From positions 38,589 through 60,938 of the forward strand of contig KN887869.1 in assembly GCA_000934455.1 (NCBI GenBank): a stretch of 22,350 nucleotides of DNA, given 5' to 3'. The position numbers and the translations under genes are program-made. Below the pieces are notes generated by a model, which saw nothing but the letters and a program-made list of their open reading frames with translations, was not told the origin of the DNA and made no database searches. Source of the DNA: Apostichopus parvimensis. Lineage: Eukaryota; Echinodermata; Holothuroidea; Aspidochirotida; Stichopodidae. Positions 9,548-21,100 of this stretch are shown in pieces; positions within the stretch are counted from its first letter, which is position 1, and each line of letters starts with the position of its first letter.

Positions 9548-10090
9548 GATTCTAATAAATAAACCAATTAACATAATTCTACTAATAACAATTAACAAAG
9601 GTAGCTCCTCTTCTTCTGTGGTTGAACCATTTGGCATTCTGAGGAATAGTCTTTACTTTTTGGGTATGATTAAAAGCGGAGGATTGTGTCCTAGTTGGCT
9701 ACATATATATACTACAATCAGGATGATTCACTGTAAGGTAATGGGCAAATGTTAATTTTTGGAGTTTGGTTAGCGCTGTGTATGCCTAATTATATAGTTA
9801 GACCTTTAGATGTTAGGCCTGGGTCGAACTTGTAATGGCCCTCACTTAAGTTAGGCTAATGAATGATAAAACCACCACCGAACACAGTATTGAGAGCATT
9901 CATCAGTACAGCTACTTTATAATTTATAACACAGTAGGCCTATGTGAAGTACTCAGTAATCACTCGAGATGCCATATCTTAATGACGCACAAGCCATTTA
10001 TCCTGGGCCTGATTAATCTAATTTAGGCTTCAAAGTGAATTCAATTTTTAACCAGGCTAGCCTAACTTTACCAACAGTAACAAGATTGCT

Positions 10091-10105
10091 GTTAGTGTTG
10101 GCAAC
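10091..10105 (+). promoter_or_regulatory. Possible RFX X-box (degenerate)
   Basis: GTTAGTGTTGGCAAC has a perfect RGYAAC half (GGCAAC), a 3-base spacer and a left half matching four of six positions of GTNRCC. It lies about 540 bp upstream of the CEP131 start, where an RFX site would be expected for a ciliary gene. A chance match is quite possible. Confidence 0.25.
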
Positions 10106-11119
10106 ACACCATTTGAAGGAATTAAATTCATGCTTTATCCGTCTATATCACAAGCGTTAACTCGTTTACCATGAATGAATTACACCTGGTACAGTACGGT
10201 TCCGCCTACGAAAGGCCAAGTTATAATGGTACTAAATTCTCCCGGGGGACTGTGATCCGTGTTCGCCCAATTTAGGGCCTAGAGCCTAGGCCTAAGTTGT
10301 TCTGTTACTTAGTGGAAGAAATACACACTAGCGTATTTGTATGACAATGAAGTGGTAACGTTATTATTAGCGTTAGGCTGCAAATGTTAGAGTTTGTATT
10401 AAATATTAATGATCTAACCACAAAATAGCGTCCGAAATCACTGCAAATTTACATTCAGGGGGATTTCTCATCACCAAACTATTGTTACATGATTTATTGA
10501 TCATAGCATAAACTTTAACAAACTCTCTTGTGGTCGTAACGTTCCTCGCTCCGCAATGGTAAACAATGTTTCACAGCAGACGAATATTTCAAGATACATG
10601 CATAGTTATTCACGAACAGAAAAGTTCAACTACAATTAAAGTGATAACGTTAATGTAGTAAAATCTTCGTGTATGATAATTGAGATAAAATATTTGGAAC
10701 GTGTACGAATGTAAGAACGTGTTATAAGGTTAGGAACAACCCAGAGCCCTCTCTATATACGGCTCTGGAACAACCGGATTTGTAGCGCCCTTCTCACAGT
10801 TGAACTCAGTCACTTTTAGCTTTTTCCGACAAAAGTCAACTTCAGCGTCACTACAAATTGAGATACCCATGTGACTGTTGTAGCCTGTCAGAGACTCAAA
10901 TTTGAGAATATATATCTAAAAGTCAGTCGATGAAATTTTTCTAATTACTTTCCTGAAGAATGTTTACCTTCCCAATGATTCCCATACTATTAGGATGTTA
11001 CAACATTGAAAGTTAAATATGAAATGAGGGAAGGTGCTTTGATTGGACTCGGTGGCTTAAAAATTCTTGTATGATTTGAACATCATTATTATTAGTAGTA
11101 TATTTATATTAGTATTTAG

Positions 11120-11370
11120 TGATTGTTAGGGGCCAAGTCCGAGGAGGATCCTTCTATAAGAATAACACTATTAGTAACTTCTATTTCAGCGTTCTTTATG
11201 ATTTTATTTTGTGTTTATTCTTATTTTACTCTGTTCTTTAAATGTATATATGTTTTGATTTCTGATTTCTTTAACTGTAAATTATGTTTGAGGATCTCAT
11301 GGAAGATTAGCGTTGTTTGCATCGCTAAATCAGTTTTATCCTTGAAAGCCTTGAAATAAATAAATAAACA
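11120..11370 (+). mobile_element. LINE-like 3' tail fragment
   Basis: A T-rich stretch is followed by GGATCTCATGGAAGATTAGC, a short pyrimidine/purine tract and an AATAAATAAATAAA tail at about 11355-11368. This resembles the 3' end of a CR1/L2-type retroposon. The open frame at 11123-11359 is T-rich and hydrophobic by composition only. Confidence 0.4.
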
Positions 11371-12132
11371 CTACTGACAGGGAAACTCCGAATTGTTTTG
11401 GGATGAATTGATGGGCAATAACAAAACTTGACAGAAAAGAATGAGATAATCAGTGATATGTTCAAGCGTTTAGCCTTTAGCACCTGGAAAATTGATAATA
11501 TCAATCATTATGTTCACCACATACAGTACAGTAGTTAGTGCGTAGCATAGCATTAGATATCTACGGCTCTGATGTATGAGGAAGATGTCGCCCTGTTACT
11601 TTAAAAAGGATGTCAAATAGTACTGGTAAAATGATAAACTCAAACAAATTGTAAATATGTTTTTGTAATACTTGCCTTCTAAAACACTCATTGAAATTGT
11701 TTCAATACTACTTTTTAAATCTAAAATAATTTTTCAGGTCCCAAATATGCTTCCTATGACAAAGATACCGGTACGAATATAGTGGTGACATTTCAAGCGA
11801 TGAAATTTGCAACGAATTTCTGCGGGGGACTTATATGCTGTATATTCTTCCGCTGATCAAAATTAAGACCTATTTTTACCCTTGCAAATGTATTTTGGAT
11901 AACATGAATAAGTAAAATATTAAAATTATTTCCTTTCATTAAAACACACAAGTAAGATTATATTAATAAGCTAAAATGAGAGCTAATATTAGATCGCGCA
12001 ACATCACCATAATCGAGGGAGTTAATCGGTTTTTCATTTTTAACAGCAATGTGTAGTGTGCTAAGTTGAGGAATAGGGACTTCCAAAGACTGTCAGATTT
12101 AGTAAAATAACTTGTACTGTTTGATTTTTCAA

Positions 12133-12172
12133 ATGAGTCTCGACTCATTATAGCATCAAATGTATGTAATAA
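12133..12172 (+). promoter_or_regulatory. Upstream ORF cluster before the CNOT3 start
   Basis: Three ATGs lie within 41 bases before the CNOT3 ATG. One opens a six-codon ORF (12133-12153), one at 12160 overlaps the CNOT3 start out of frame, and one at 12164 is followed at once by TAA TAA, ending one base before the real ATG. They matter only if the mRNA leader extends this far upstream. Confidence 0.5.
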
Positions 12173-12173
12173 G

Positions 12174-12198
12174 ATGGGAGATAGACGGAAATTGCAAG
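12174..12198 (+). CDS. CNOT3: CNOT3 coding exon 1
   Basis: ATG GGA GAT AGA CGG AAA, then TTG CAA G, and donor GTGAGA. It encodes MGDRRKLQ and leaves in phase 1. The vertebrate form is MADKRKLQ, so residues 2 and 4 differ conservatively. Only eight codons, but position, phase and donor all fit the next exon. Confidence 0.88.
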
Positions 12199-15100
12199 GT
12201 GAGACAACATTTAGCGTAGAGAAATCGTCCGAAAGCTGCTGTCTCAAGGGTCGACGTTCATTGTGATTTGTTTTCTATTGAACTTTTTGCAGCGTTTATC
12301 ATATATGTATAGTTATAGGCATTAGCACGTAACAATTGTGGACTTGTAATTTTGGCCTATCGTTGTCATTGTAATATTACCTATGGTAAATATACTAGCC
12401 TAGGCTATCCTGCAAATCGTTTGTTTACCCCGGTGCATCCCTGCAGCAAACTGGGTAACCTGAGCTTAGTTAAGAAGCAATAGAGCTCAATTTCTATCCA
12501 GGACAGTATCACAAAGACATTAACATGTAACAATACTTCATGAGTATTTGAGCACCACATGTTTGACTGTTGATCACATTCACCATGGGCTTACATTAAA
12601 ATGCCATGACAATGCTACAGTGCTAAAATTGTATCATGAAGGCCATATCCTTACATAATTGTTACCCATTTAACCAGCTTGCAAACCTGTTGAAAATAGC
12701 TTAACACTATCTGGTTAGAGACAATAGTCCAAGCCTGGTATTATGCTCTCATTGTAAGTGTTACCTAAAATGGTTTCAAAGATGATTGTTAAATGTTAGG
12801 CAATACCAACCTAGTCTTGGTGTAGAAGTCTTTTGGAAACTGTAGGAATAATTGTGTAGATTTGAAAAGCCCATAGCGAAGTTATTCATCAGATTTATTA
12901 TGGGGTATCAGGCCTTGTCTTTTAAAAATTCCAGATGTACTTATAATCACAGTCCTCGTGGCTCAAGAAATTTAGGGGTGCTGTATGTTCTGAAAATCGT
13001 ACTCCTCAAGATTGATAGGTATGCTGTTAACATTTGGTTCCTGTTAAATATTCTGTCATGGTTAAGGTACTGTACTGAATTGCAGCAAGCATGATCTGTA
13101 TAGCTGAGCTGACAATGTGGTCATTTATCCTCTTTGTATAAATATACAGGTGTGCAGTCATTATGGGCCTTGACAAATTGTTTAATAGTACTTGTTGTAA
13201 TTTGGGGAGCGTTATGAGAATTCTTCTCACTAAAACAAAACTCACTGGCCACCATGTATGCTATGTTTCAGTCTTAACATGTGTAGTAGAACTAGTATTA
13301 TAGGGCCTAGTACATAACTACCACATCATATTGTACTTAGGTAAGATATGTTCATGGCACTTATCATGCTCAATGGAACATGATATATCTGTGCAGTATG
13401 AAATTTAAACTTCTTCTAAAAGAAAGTGATGCACAGTATTAAACAGGTCACAGAATCATATGCACCTATTTTGTGTCACACAGTTTTCAAAGAACATCAG
13501 CAAGTATGCCGCCTGACTACGAAAGTAGCCTGGTTTTTTAGTAGTTCCTGGCCTATACTAGCTAGTTGTGGGCAAGGAGGCCTTTGCCACTCTGAAAAAC
13601 TCGAGTAGGGACTTTCTTTTTTTTCAAATTTTGTATTCTTGCCGTTTCACATCACCAAAACATCACTGTTTCTCCACAATACTGCCTAGATCACATAGTG
13701 AACCATTTTTACAGAGTTAATTCCCATTGAGATTGGTCATTGACAAAAATCAGTGTACAGCTTAAACAATGTCAGGTTTGTTTGTTCGTGCGTGCGTTCG
13801 TTCGTTCATTTTGTTTGCCTTTGTCCATTCGAAATGGATAAATGTTTAGGATGTCAAGCAATTTACAGTTTGCAATGTATTTCTTTACCTTGCAAACATC
13901 TGTAGATGAAAAGCCATTATCTGGTCAGGTGGGTTGTCAATTTTGGATTCATAATCAGGGTAATAAGATTGATAAGTTTACTTGGAGGTACAAACAACCT
14001 TTTTCTTAATTCTTTGATCTTGTACATGTTACAGGAAAGTCCATAACTGTTGTATAAATATGATAATGTTCACGTTAAAGTATGCAATAGCATTTGAACT
14101 TAGATACCTCACAAAACTGTTGCCATCCTGTATTAAAGCAAGTAAAATTTCTGCCTTTCACCTTTTCAGGAGAAATCGATAGGTGTCTTAAGAAAGTCAC
14201 GGAAGGAGTGGAGATATTCGAAGACACTTGGGACAAGGTAGGTTTCAAAATTACCTGTAAAGGTCCCTTGTACCTCACGTTGACGTGTTGTTTCGACTGT
14301 ACTTTTTGTTTCCTCATCAGAAACAGATCGTTGCGATGGAGATCACGTGTGTGCGTGTGTATGTGATGCTTGTTAACACCATAACTAAAAAATTTCATGG
14401 TCGATTAAAGATCGGCTTTATTTCCTCAAATTAAAGCACCCTGTAGCTAGGAAGTTTTGTGATGACGTAATCGACCTGCCACTGTCGTGAATTCGACCCC
14501 GGGCGCTACAATCAGCTTGCATAGCTTCTTAACACCATTAGGGTCTTTGTGTAAACACCGTGGAGAAAATTCATGTCTACAGTGTAGTTAATCATACAGT
14601 GTTCACACAAAGACCCTCATACAAGAAAAAAAAAAGTGGCAGGCGTTGCAGACTAATTGGTAAAAAGAGGTCATTTTACGACCAAGGCAGGTCGATTTAG
14701 TAATCTCAAGAAACTTTTCTATGATAGCGTGCTATAGTTGGGTTTATACAACAGACTTGGTATGTGAATCCGTCATATAAATTACAAGAACCCTATTCTT
14801 TTCTGTGAAGTTCAGTGGTCATTTGGGTTCAACAAAGGTCAGAGTATAGTATCTCAAAAAGTACATCTTTCTTGAACTTCATACTATGTAGATCCAGCTT
14901 GGTGACTTACAAGAACCCTATTGAATGTGATATTGGTCAATGTCACTTGAGGTCAACAGGTGACAAAGTCTGAAAACATTTTAAACATGATACTTCCAAG
15001 ATCAAAGCTTCAAGTAATCTGTGAATTTGCCAATGCTATGATTTTCTGTTGCACAACATAATTTGGTCAAATTCAGTTTAGTTTTGTGAAGAGGCTCTAT

Positions 15101-18100
15101 ATAAGTCTTCAGCAAAACATACAGTTGTCAGGAAATGAAATCTACTTCAAAGAGTTGACAGTCTTGTTTTAAACCACATGCAAAGGCTCTTATCGGTTTT
15201 CAACCTCAGAGCTTCAAGGGGTCAACAGGTTATATCAAATGGTCTCAAAATTAGCCATTTTCTTTGTATTTATACTAGATGACTTTTGCTCTAGCAGTAG
15301 CTTGTGAAAACATTTCACAGTGTATATATAAAAAATGTCATACATGTAACTCTTAATTCATTTATAACAATTATTAAAGGGATGGTTTGTAGCAGAGCTG
15401 ATTTGCTAGTTCAAAATTGGTACAAGAAAATGTCCTTGTAATATACATCTAATGTATCTAAATATCACAAAGGAAGACTGTTCTTTCTGGATATTGAAAC
15501 ATTTTGGATTAAAAAATTCTAAATTGTAAAATTCTTACCAGCAATTGACATGGTTGATGCCCACAAGGAAGTGCTATAAAAAGGGCTGGAAATCTATGAA
15601 TTCTTCTGGTTCTCACTGAATTCTTAGACAAATTTAAATCACTTGCTCTGCATTAGTCAGATAGTTATTTGGAGATTTGAGCAAATTGTATGGCAAAGAA
15701 TCACAAAGCCAACTGGCTTTCTGGTTATTAATTCTGCTAATGGCACTTTCAGTAACAATAAACAGACATCATTAGAAGACATACTTTATATTAGCGTTGT
15801 GCGGGATCCCGGTAGTCAAGTGAATCCCGGTATCCCGATCCCGGTATTGACTAATCCCGATCACAAAGCAATGTGTAAATACTACCGGTAGTGGGAAAAC
15901 AACCGGTTATTACATTCGTTTCGGTATCATTCCCAGGAATCCCGGACATAATAAAAATATGTACGTGTTACTATTTGAAATAAAGAAAACAAAACACATT
16001 TATTTCTGGTTTCTGTGTTCTTACTTTGAATAATATCTGATCAATTTACGTACTGGCCTAGACCTATATATTAACTAATCGGCTTTTCACGTAGTAATTT
16101 GGACCTAGGCTACACCAAATATCTAACGTAACTTCGGCTCAGCATGTTGCAGGATTCAGAAATTTTCGTTATTTATTCTTCCTTCAAACGATGACTGTGA
16201 AAGTTCCCATGTACAAAATCTTACCCTTATGTATTTCACCTCATTTTGGTATAATAATTATACGATTTAATAAATTTTGGGCCAAAACCGCAGGGAGTAT
16301 ATCCAGTTTAAATCCATCTTCGCCCAGGACTGTATATTATTATAGCCTAGGGTATGGTACTGATACACACAGTGCAGTACGGTACTTGAGATTTGATGCT
16401 GTAATGAAATGGATTCGTTTATTAATGCGGGGGATTCCACGATGTCATTTATAGTTATCTTTGGCTACTTTTTTTAATTTTATGTACTTTTGTACGAAAG
16501 ATGGATATTGTACGAATTGAAAGTATATTTTGTTGAGAAAAACAGCAGCCGATTAACGATATAAATAAATCTGTACTATTCTCATGTATGTAGTTTACAA
16601 TCCCGTATTTACATAGCCCCTATGTTACATTCTTCTTGTCTGAAGTTCCAAACATGTGGTGACTTGTTGATAGTTGAAAACTTTTCATTGTGAACTTTTG
16701 AACTCGAAGGGTTGCCCTATTCCAATATCATGGAAAAGTGGGGAACCCCCAATTTCTGTTTGTGTACGGATTACAAGTTGAATCCACATGCGAATGTGTT
16801 AAACTAATATCGTACGTCGAGTATGAATGAAGGATGGTGTGGGTTGCTTTTTTCCAAGGTTTTGTGCTTTTCTTTTTGAAAGTGTATGTTAATAAACAAA
16901 GGCCCTAATATAGCGTGTTATTTTTTTTTTTTGGTTTTATAACCATGCGTGTAAGAGTAGGTACATAGCCTAGGCAATGCATATTGAATGTATGACATTG
17001 ACAGTCTCGTAACTAAGTGCTTTGAACCGTAGATGAAAGTTCAGGAAAATCCCGGTTGAAGTTACGATACCGGGATTCATGTTGCAACACTACCGGTTGT
17101 GTGAAATTTGCACTACCGCACAACGCTACTTTATATATGAAGGGTAAATTACACATGGACACAACTAAAACTTAGGGATTATCAGTGCAGGCTTTCTGTG
17201 TAATACACCATGCACATGTCTAGAATTAAGGCTGAAAAGACTGGTTGTTATGAAAGTATTCCATTATTTTAAAGTAGAGCCAAAATATGAAGGTTGATAT
17301 GTTAAATGTACAGCTGCAACATGCCTAACCATTTTATTAGCCTTAGTCAAAGTGCCCTGGTCATCTGTTTATTAATATTACTAAAGTGACAAACCATGGG
17401 ATCAGTCTGTTCTCTTGCAACAGATCTATACAGTAAAGTCCTTTCAGTTGTGTATAATTCAGTAAATGTCAATTTTGCAACTTAGTTGTGCAAAAAGTGT
17501 TTTGTGCATTCTAGACAATACTTGGAAGCAGTTTACTGATTTTGCTAGAACCATAATCTGATATACCCACTATTACCATAGGGTTAATGTATTGGTATGC
17601 AGGGAGAATAGTGAATGGTAGGAAAAGGATGGAAGTTTGGGAAAATGAGCTTGAATTGCTAGCGGTATGATCTGGAAACACTCGCATCTACTGGCAACTG
17701 CCTTATCTCTGTTGGCAATATGTGCAGTAGGACGTTTCGTATCGGTTGTCCGGGATGACCAAGTTTCTGTTCGGACAACCAAAATCAGCTTTGGAGGTCG
17801 TCTGATGCAAGTTTAGTTGTTATCATTCAGAGTGAATGATATTAAATACCCCCAAATAGGTAAAAATTATAAATTGATATCACACTCTATCACTTTGGAG
17901 ATACTGAAATAAAGCAAAGATAGTGGTAGACTTATGATCCACCAGAAGCTGGTGTTCTGTTCATCAAATATACACATCTGTCCTACATTGCACATATTGA
18001 TCATTCTAAGTTATTGGGTTCATTTATTTGGACAAGCCAAATTTGCTGTTATGACAACTAAAAGGTGTAAAACCTGGTTGTTTGTGGAAAAGCCAGAAAA

Positions 18101-21100
18101 AATCCTTAAAAATTTGTTTATGTATGATGACATTGTGTTGTTGGGTACTGTTAATAGGCCTGATACTGTTACTGCAGTATGTTGTTACTTGCAATGACAT
18201 TTGTGAGGCAGTACCCCAGGGACTAACTGAAAACAGGAAGTAGTATCTTGGTAAATGTTAGTTCCCTTTAACTATACTGTAAGATCATTATTAGTATACC
18301 ACTGATGCAAAGTTGGCAGCTTGTATGTATAGATAGATTGAAGTCAACTATTCATGAAACAGAGTTTTTACTGAAAGGTAACCATTAAAAAGTTGGCCTT
18401 TGTATGATAGAAGGTTTCAAATGTATTTCCTGGAGTGTTTCACACTGCAAATTATTTCAAGACATAGTGGAGCGTTAACTTAGTTGAAGTTACTGTTCAA
18501 CCGAAATCGGTGAGATAATCGGCATCGGGCAGATTATCAGACAATCTGTTTATAATCGGCATCGGCAAAATCCATTGCGCTACCGATTATGTTGTGTAAA
18601 AGTAAGTTGGCCTGACGTTTCGATCCTAGCAGGATCTTCTTCAGAGGCTAAATGACAAGTACAGTAACAGAAGGGACAAAAACACGCACAGAAAACAGAC
18701 AGGTTAATGAGCACGGTGAACCTGTCTGTTTTAACCTGTCTGTTTTCTGTGCGTGTTTTTGTCCCTTCTGTTACTGTACTTGTCATTTAGCCTCTGAAGA
18801 AGATCCTGCTAGGATCGAAACGTCAGGCCAACTTACTTTTACACATTCTATTACACAGGCTCTCTAGTGGATAAGCAGTTTGCTAACAGTTTTATTTTAT
18901 TTTCACCGATTATGTTGAACGGATTATTACGTTCCGCATAAAAGATTGTATTTTTTCGCGCTTTTGTTTCACCACAACCACAACGGGAGAACAATGTAGA
19001 TCATTTGATTCAACGCTATTCATAGCCGTGGATGGTGCGCTAATCTACCGTGTAACGGTATCGCAAGTCCCTCACTCGAGTTTGTACTAATGCTGTTCGA
19101 TATACTATCCAGGTTTGGCAGTTAACATCATACAGTATACCCGCGATAAGCTTAGGGGGACGATGTAATTTTTTGTTTTTTTTTCGCTTCCTGCATCTAA
19201 CAAAACCTCCTGTTATCCATGTTTAACGATTGATAAGAAAGATTTGTCTTGACTAAATATAAAACTAAAGCAATATACCTTTGAACCAATTTGGCTGTTT
19301 CACCCTAGGTGAAACTGGAAAGTGAAACGATAACATTAGGCTTTGTTCATTGTGAGTTCTACATACATTAGACTAGTCTGGCTAGAGAACGGTTGAGCTT
19401 CATAACTTTTCAGTTTGAAAATGCGCCCAAGACTTTACAAATGCGATAAAATGATGAAATCAAGGCGCCAAAAACTCCTAAAAATCTCTAAAAATGTTTG
19501 GCGACAGTCCTCATTAGTTCTACTGCATTACAGTATTTTGTGATTAGGCGACCATTCTTACGCATCTTTTTGCGAAAAACCCGAAGCAAATTTTTGCCCC
19601 TGACCGCATGTACTGTGTACCATACATGCTAAAATATCCCTTTGCAGTAACTGAAATCCTTAACAAAGCAAGTCTGATTTCCAGCAACACGCGCGACAAA
19701 GTCAATGGGACTTAAGTGTGAGATTTCTCCCAGATGTAGTTAAGTTAATGGAGAAGCGCCATTGACATACTGTGTGTGATCGTTTGAAACTACGTTCGAT
19801 CGGAAGGGTTCCCTCGCAGATGTTAAATCATCGAAAACTTGAAGGAAACGTTCGGGATTGTTTTATTATCCATGATAAAGTAAAACTGTTAGCAAACTGC
19901 TTATTCACTAAAGAACCTGTGTAAGAGATTGTAAAAGTAAGTTGGCCTGACGTTTCGATCCTGCTAGGATTGAAACGTCAGGCCAACTTATTTTTGCACA
20001 TTATTTTTCATATCAGATTATATATTTCGATATCAAATTACAAAATAACAAGTATTTTATATCAGTGCGATATACTTTTCACTTTATTTACGTTGGAGTT
20101 ACAACACTAATAATGTACAGCTGTCCCTACCCTTTTTTTTCCATTTCATAGCAACTGGCTACTATTTTCCCCTTCTGTAGTCTGTACAGCACTGTCATTT
20201 ACTGTGTTGTGGCGGGATTGCAATAATACAACTCCTCGTTATCCTTCATTAATCTCTCCTGTGAAATGTTAATTCGTTCATTTACATCTTTTATTGTATT
20301 GGCCTAGAAGTTGGTAATCATGCAAAGCACTAAATCATACATTAGGCCAGTCCCATGAAAATGATGAAATAATCGGTAATCAGCATCGGCCCGATTGTCA
20401 CAGGAACTAATCGGTAATCGGTAATCTGAACCAATTATCATATAATCGGTCCAACACTAGTTGAAGTTAACAGTGAAATTGTACATGTTGTATATGGAAG
20501 GACAGTGTTGATGGCTTACTCAAATTAATTTCAATACTTGTAACTTAATCAAATGAGACATGATAATGTGGACATGTGGTTCCAGATCTTCACAAAGGAA
20601 GTCCAAGGGAGAGATGGTATACCTGCTTTAGTTGAACAACATACATAACTGTACCGTAGCTATGCTCTTTGTAAGACAGCAAATAGCACTGTGTATTACA
20701 AAAGTCTAAAGCACAAAATGAATCCTTACAGGAATTCACACTGAGGCTCACGTATGTTGCCTTTGGCTTCACTCATCTGAAACTTACGTCAATTGGATTT
20801 ATATGTGGGTGTCGCAAATTTTTGTTTTGACAAAATATGCATCTTTTCGCTTGCATTATCATCTTCATCTTTATGCTTACTTGATGAATGCAGGGGATAT
20901 TTCTGTCTGTGCGTGATCAGGGTGTGATGCTTGTTAACACAATAGGCCTATACCGCAGTCCTTGGTTCAATATCTCAGGGAGGACAGGCATACTATAGTA
21001 TGTTTGTTCTCTAAGTATAGAAGGGCAAGAAATAGTAGCCTATGACTAGGCAGCCTTGAACGGTCTAATATCATCTATTGTTAGATCTTCCTTCAAAAGT

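Larger units (their letters stand above)
9548..12173. promoter_or_regulatory. Head-to-head intergenic interval of CEP131 and CNOT3
   Basis: The two start codons point away from each other, 2626 bp apart, so both promoters and 5'UTR exons should lie here. I cannot place either transcription start. Visible features are repeated TAGGCCTA-type words (9780-10320), a short hairpin CCAGAGCC/GGCTCTGG (10742-10749 and 10762-10769), and a LINE-like tail near 11360. No coding sequence is supported. Confidence 0.6.
18491..20459. mobile_element. Second hAT-like DNA transposon, 1969 bp with nested inserts
   Basis: Flanked by identical 8-bp duplications GTTGAAGT (18483-18490 and 20460-20467). The ends are imperfect inverted repeats: TACTGTTCAACCGA at left and, complemented, TAGTGTTGGACCGA at right (11 of 14 match). 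Subterminal repeats of ATCGGCATCGG and AATCGGTAATCGG lie at 18510-18565 and 20372-20450. No transposase frame is visible. It hosts two palindromic inserts (18595-18903 and about 19877-20000). Without them it would be about 1.5 kb. Confidence 0.88.

Noticed and set aside
10742..10769. CCAGAGCC/GGCTCTGG hairpin as a regulatory RNA or microRNA precursor
   Set aside because: The stem is only 8 bp, too short for a microRNA precursor, and no other support exists.
12132..12149. Inverted repeat AATGAGTC-TC-GACTCATT as an AP-1 site pair
   Set aside because: Neither half is a full TGASTCA site; kept only as a note beside the upstream ORFs.
16191..16454. 87-codon open frame inside the first hAT-like element
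   Set aside because: No transposase motif; length is within chance for this composition.
18580..18867. Two open frames on opposite strands encoding nearly the same peptide
   Set aside because: This is the direct consequence of the perfect inverted repeat, not evidence of genes.
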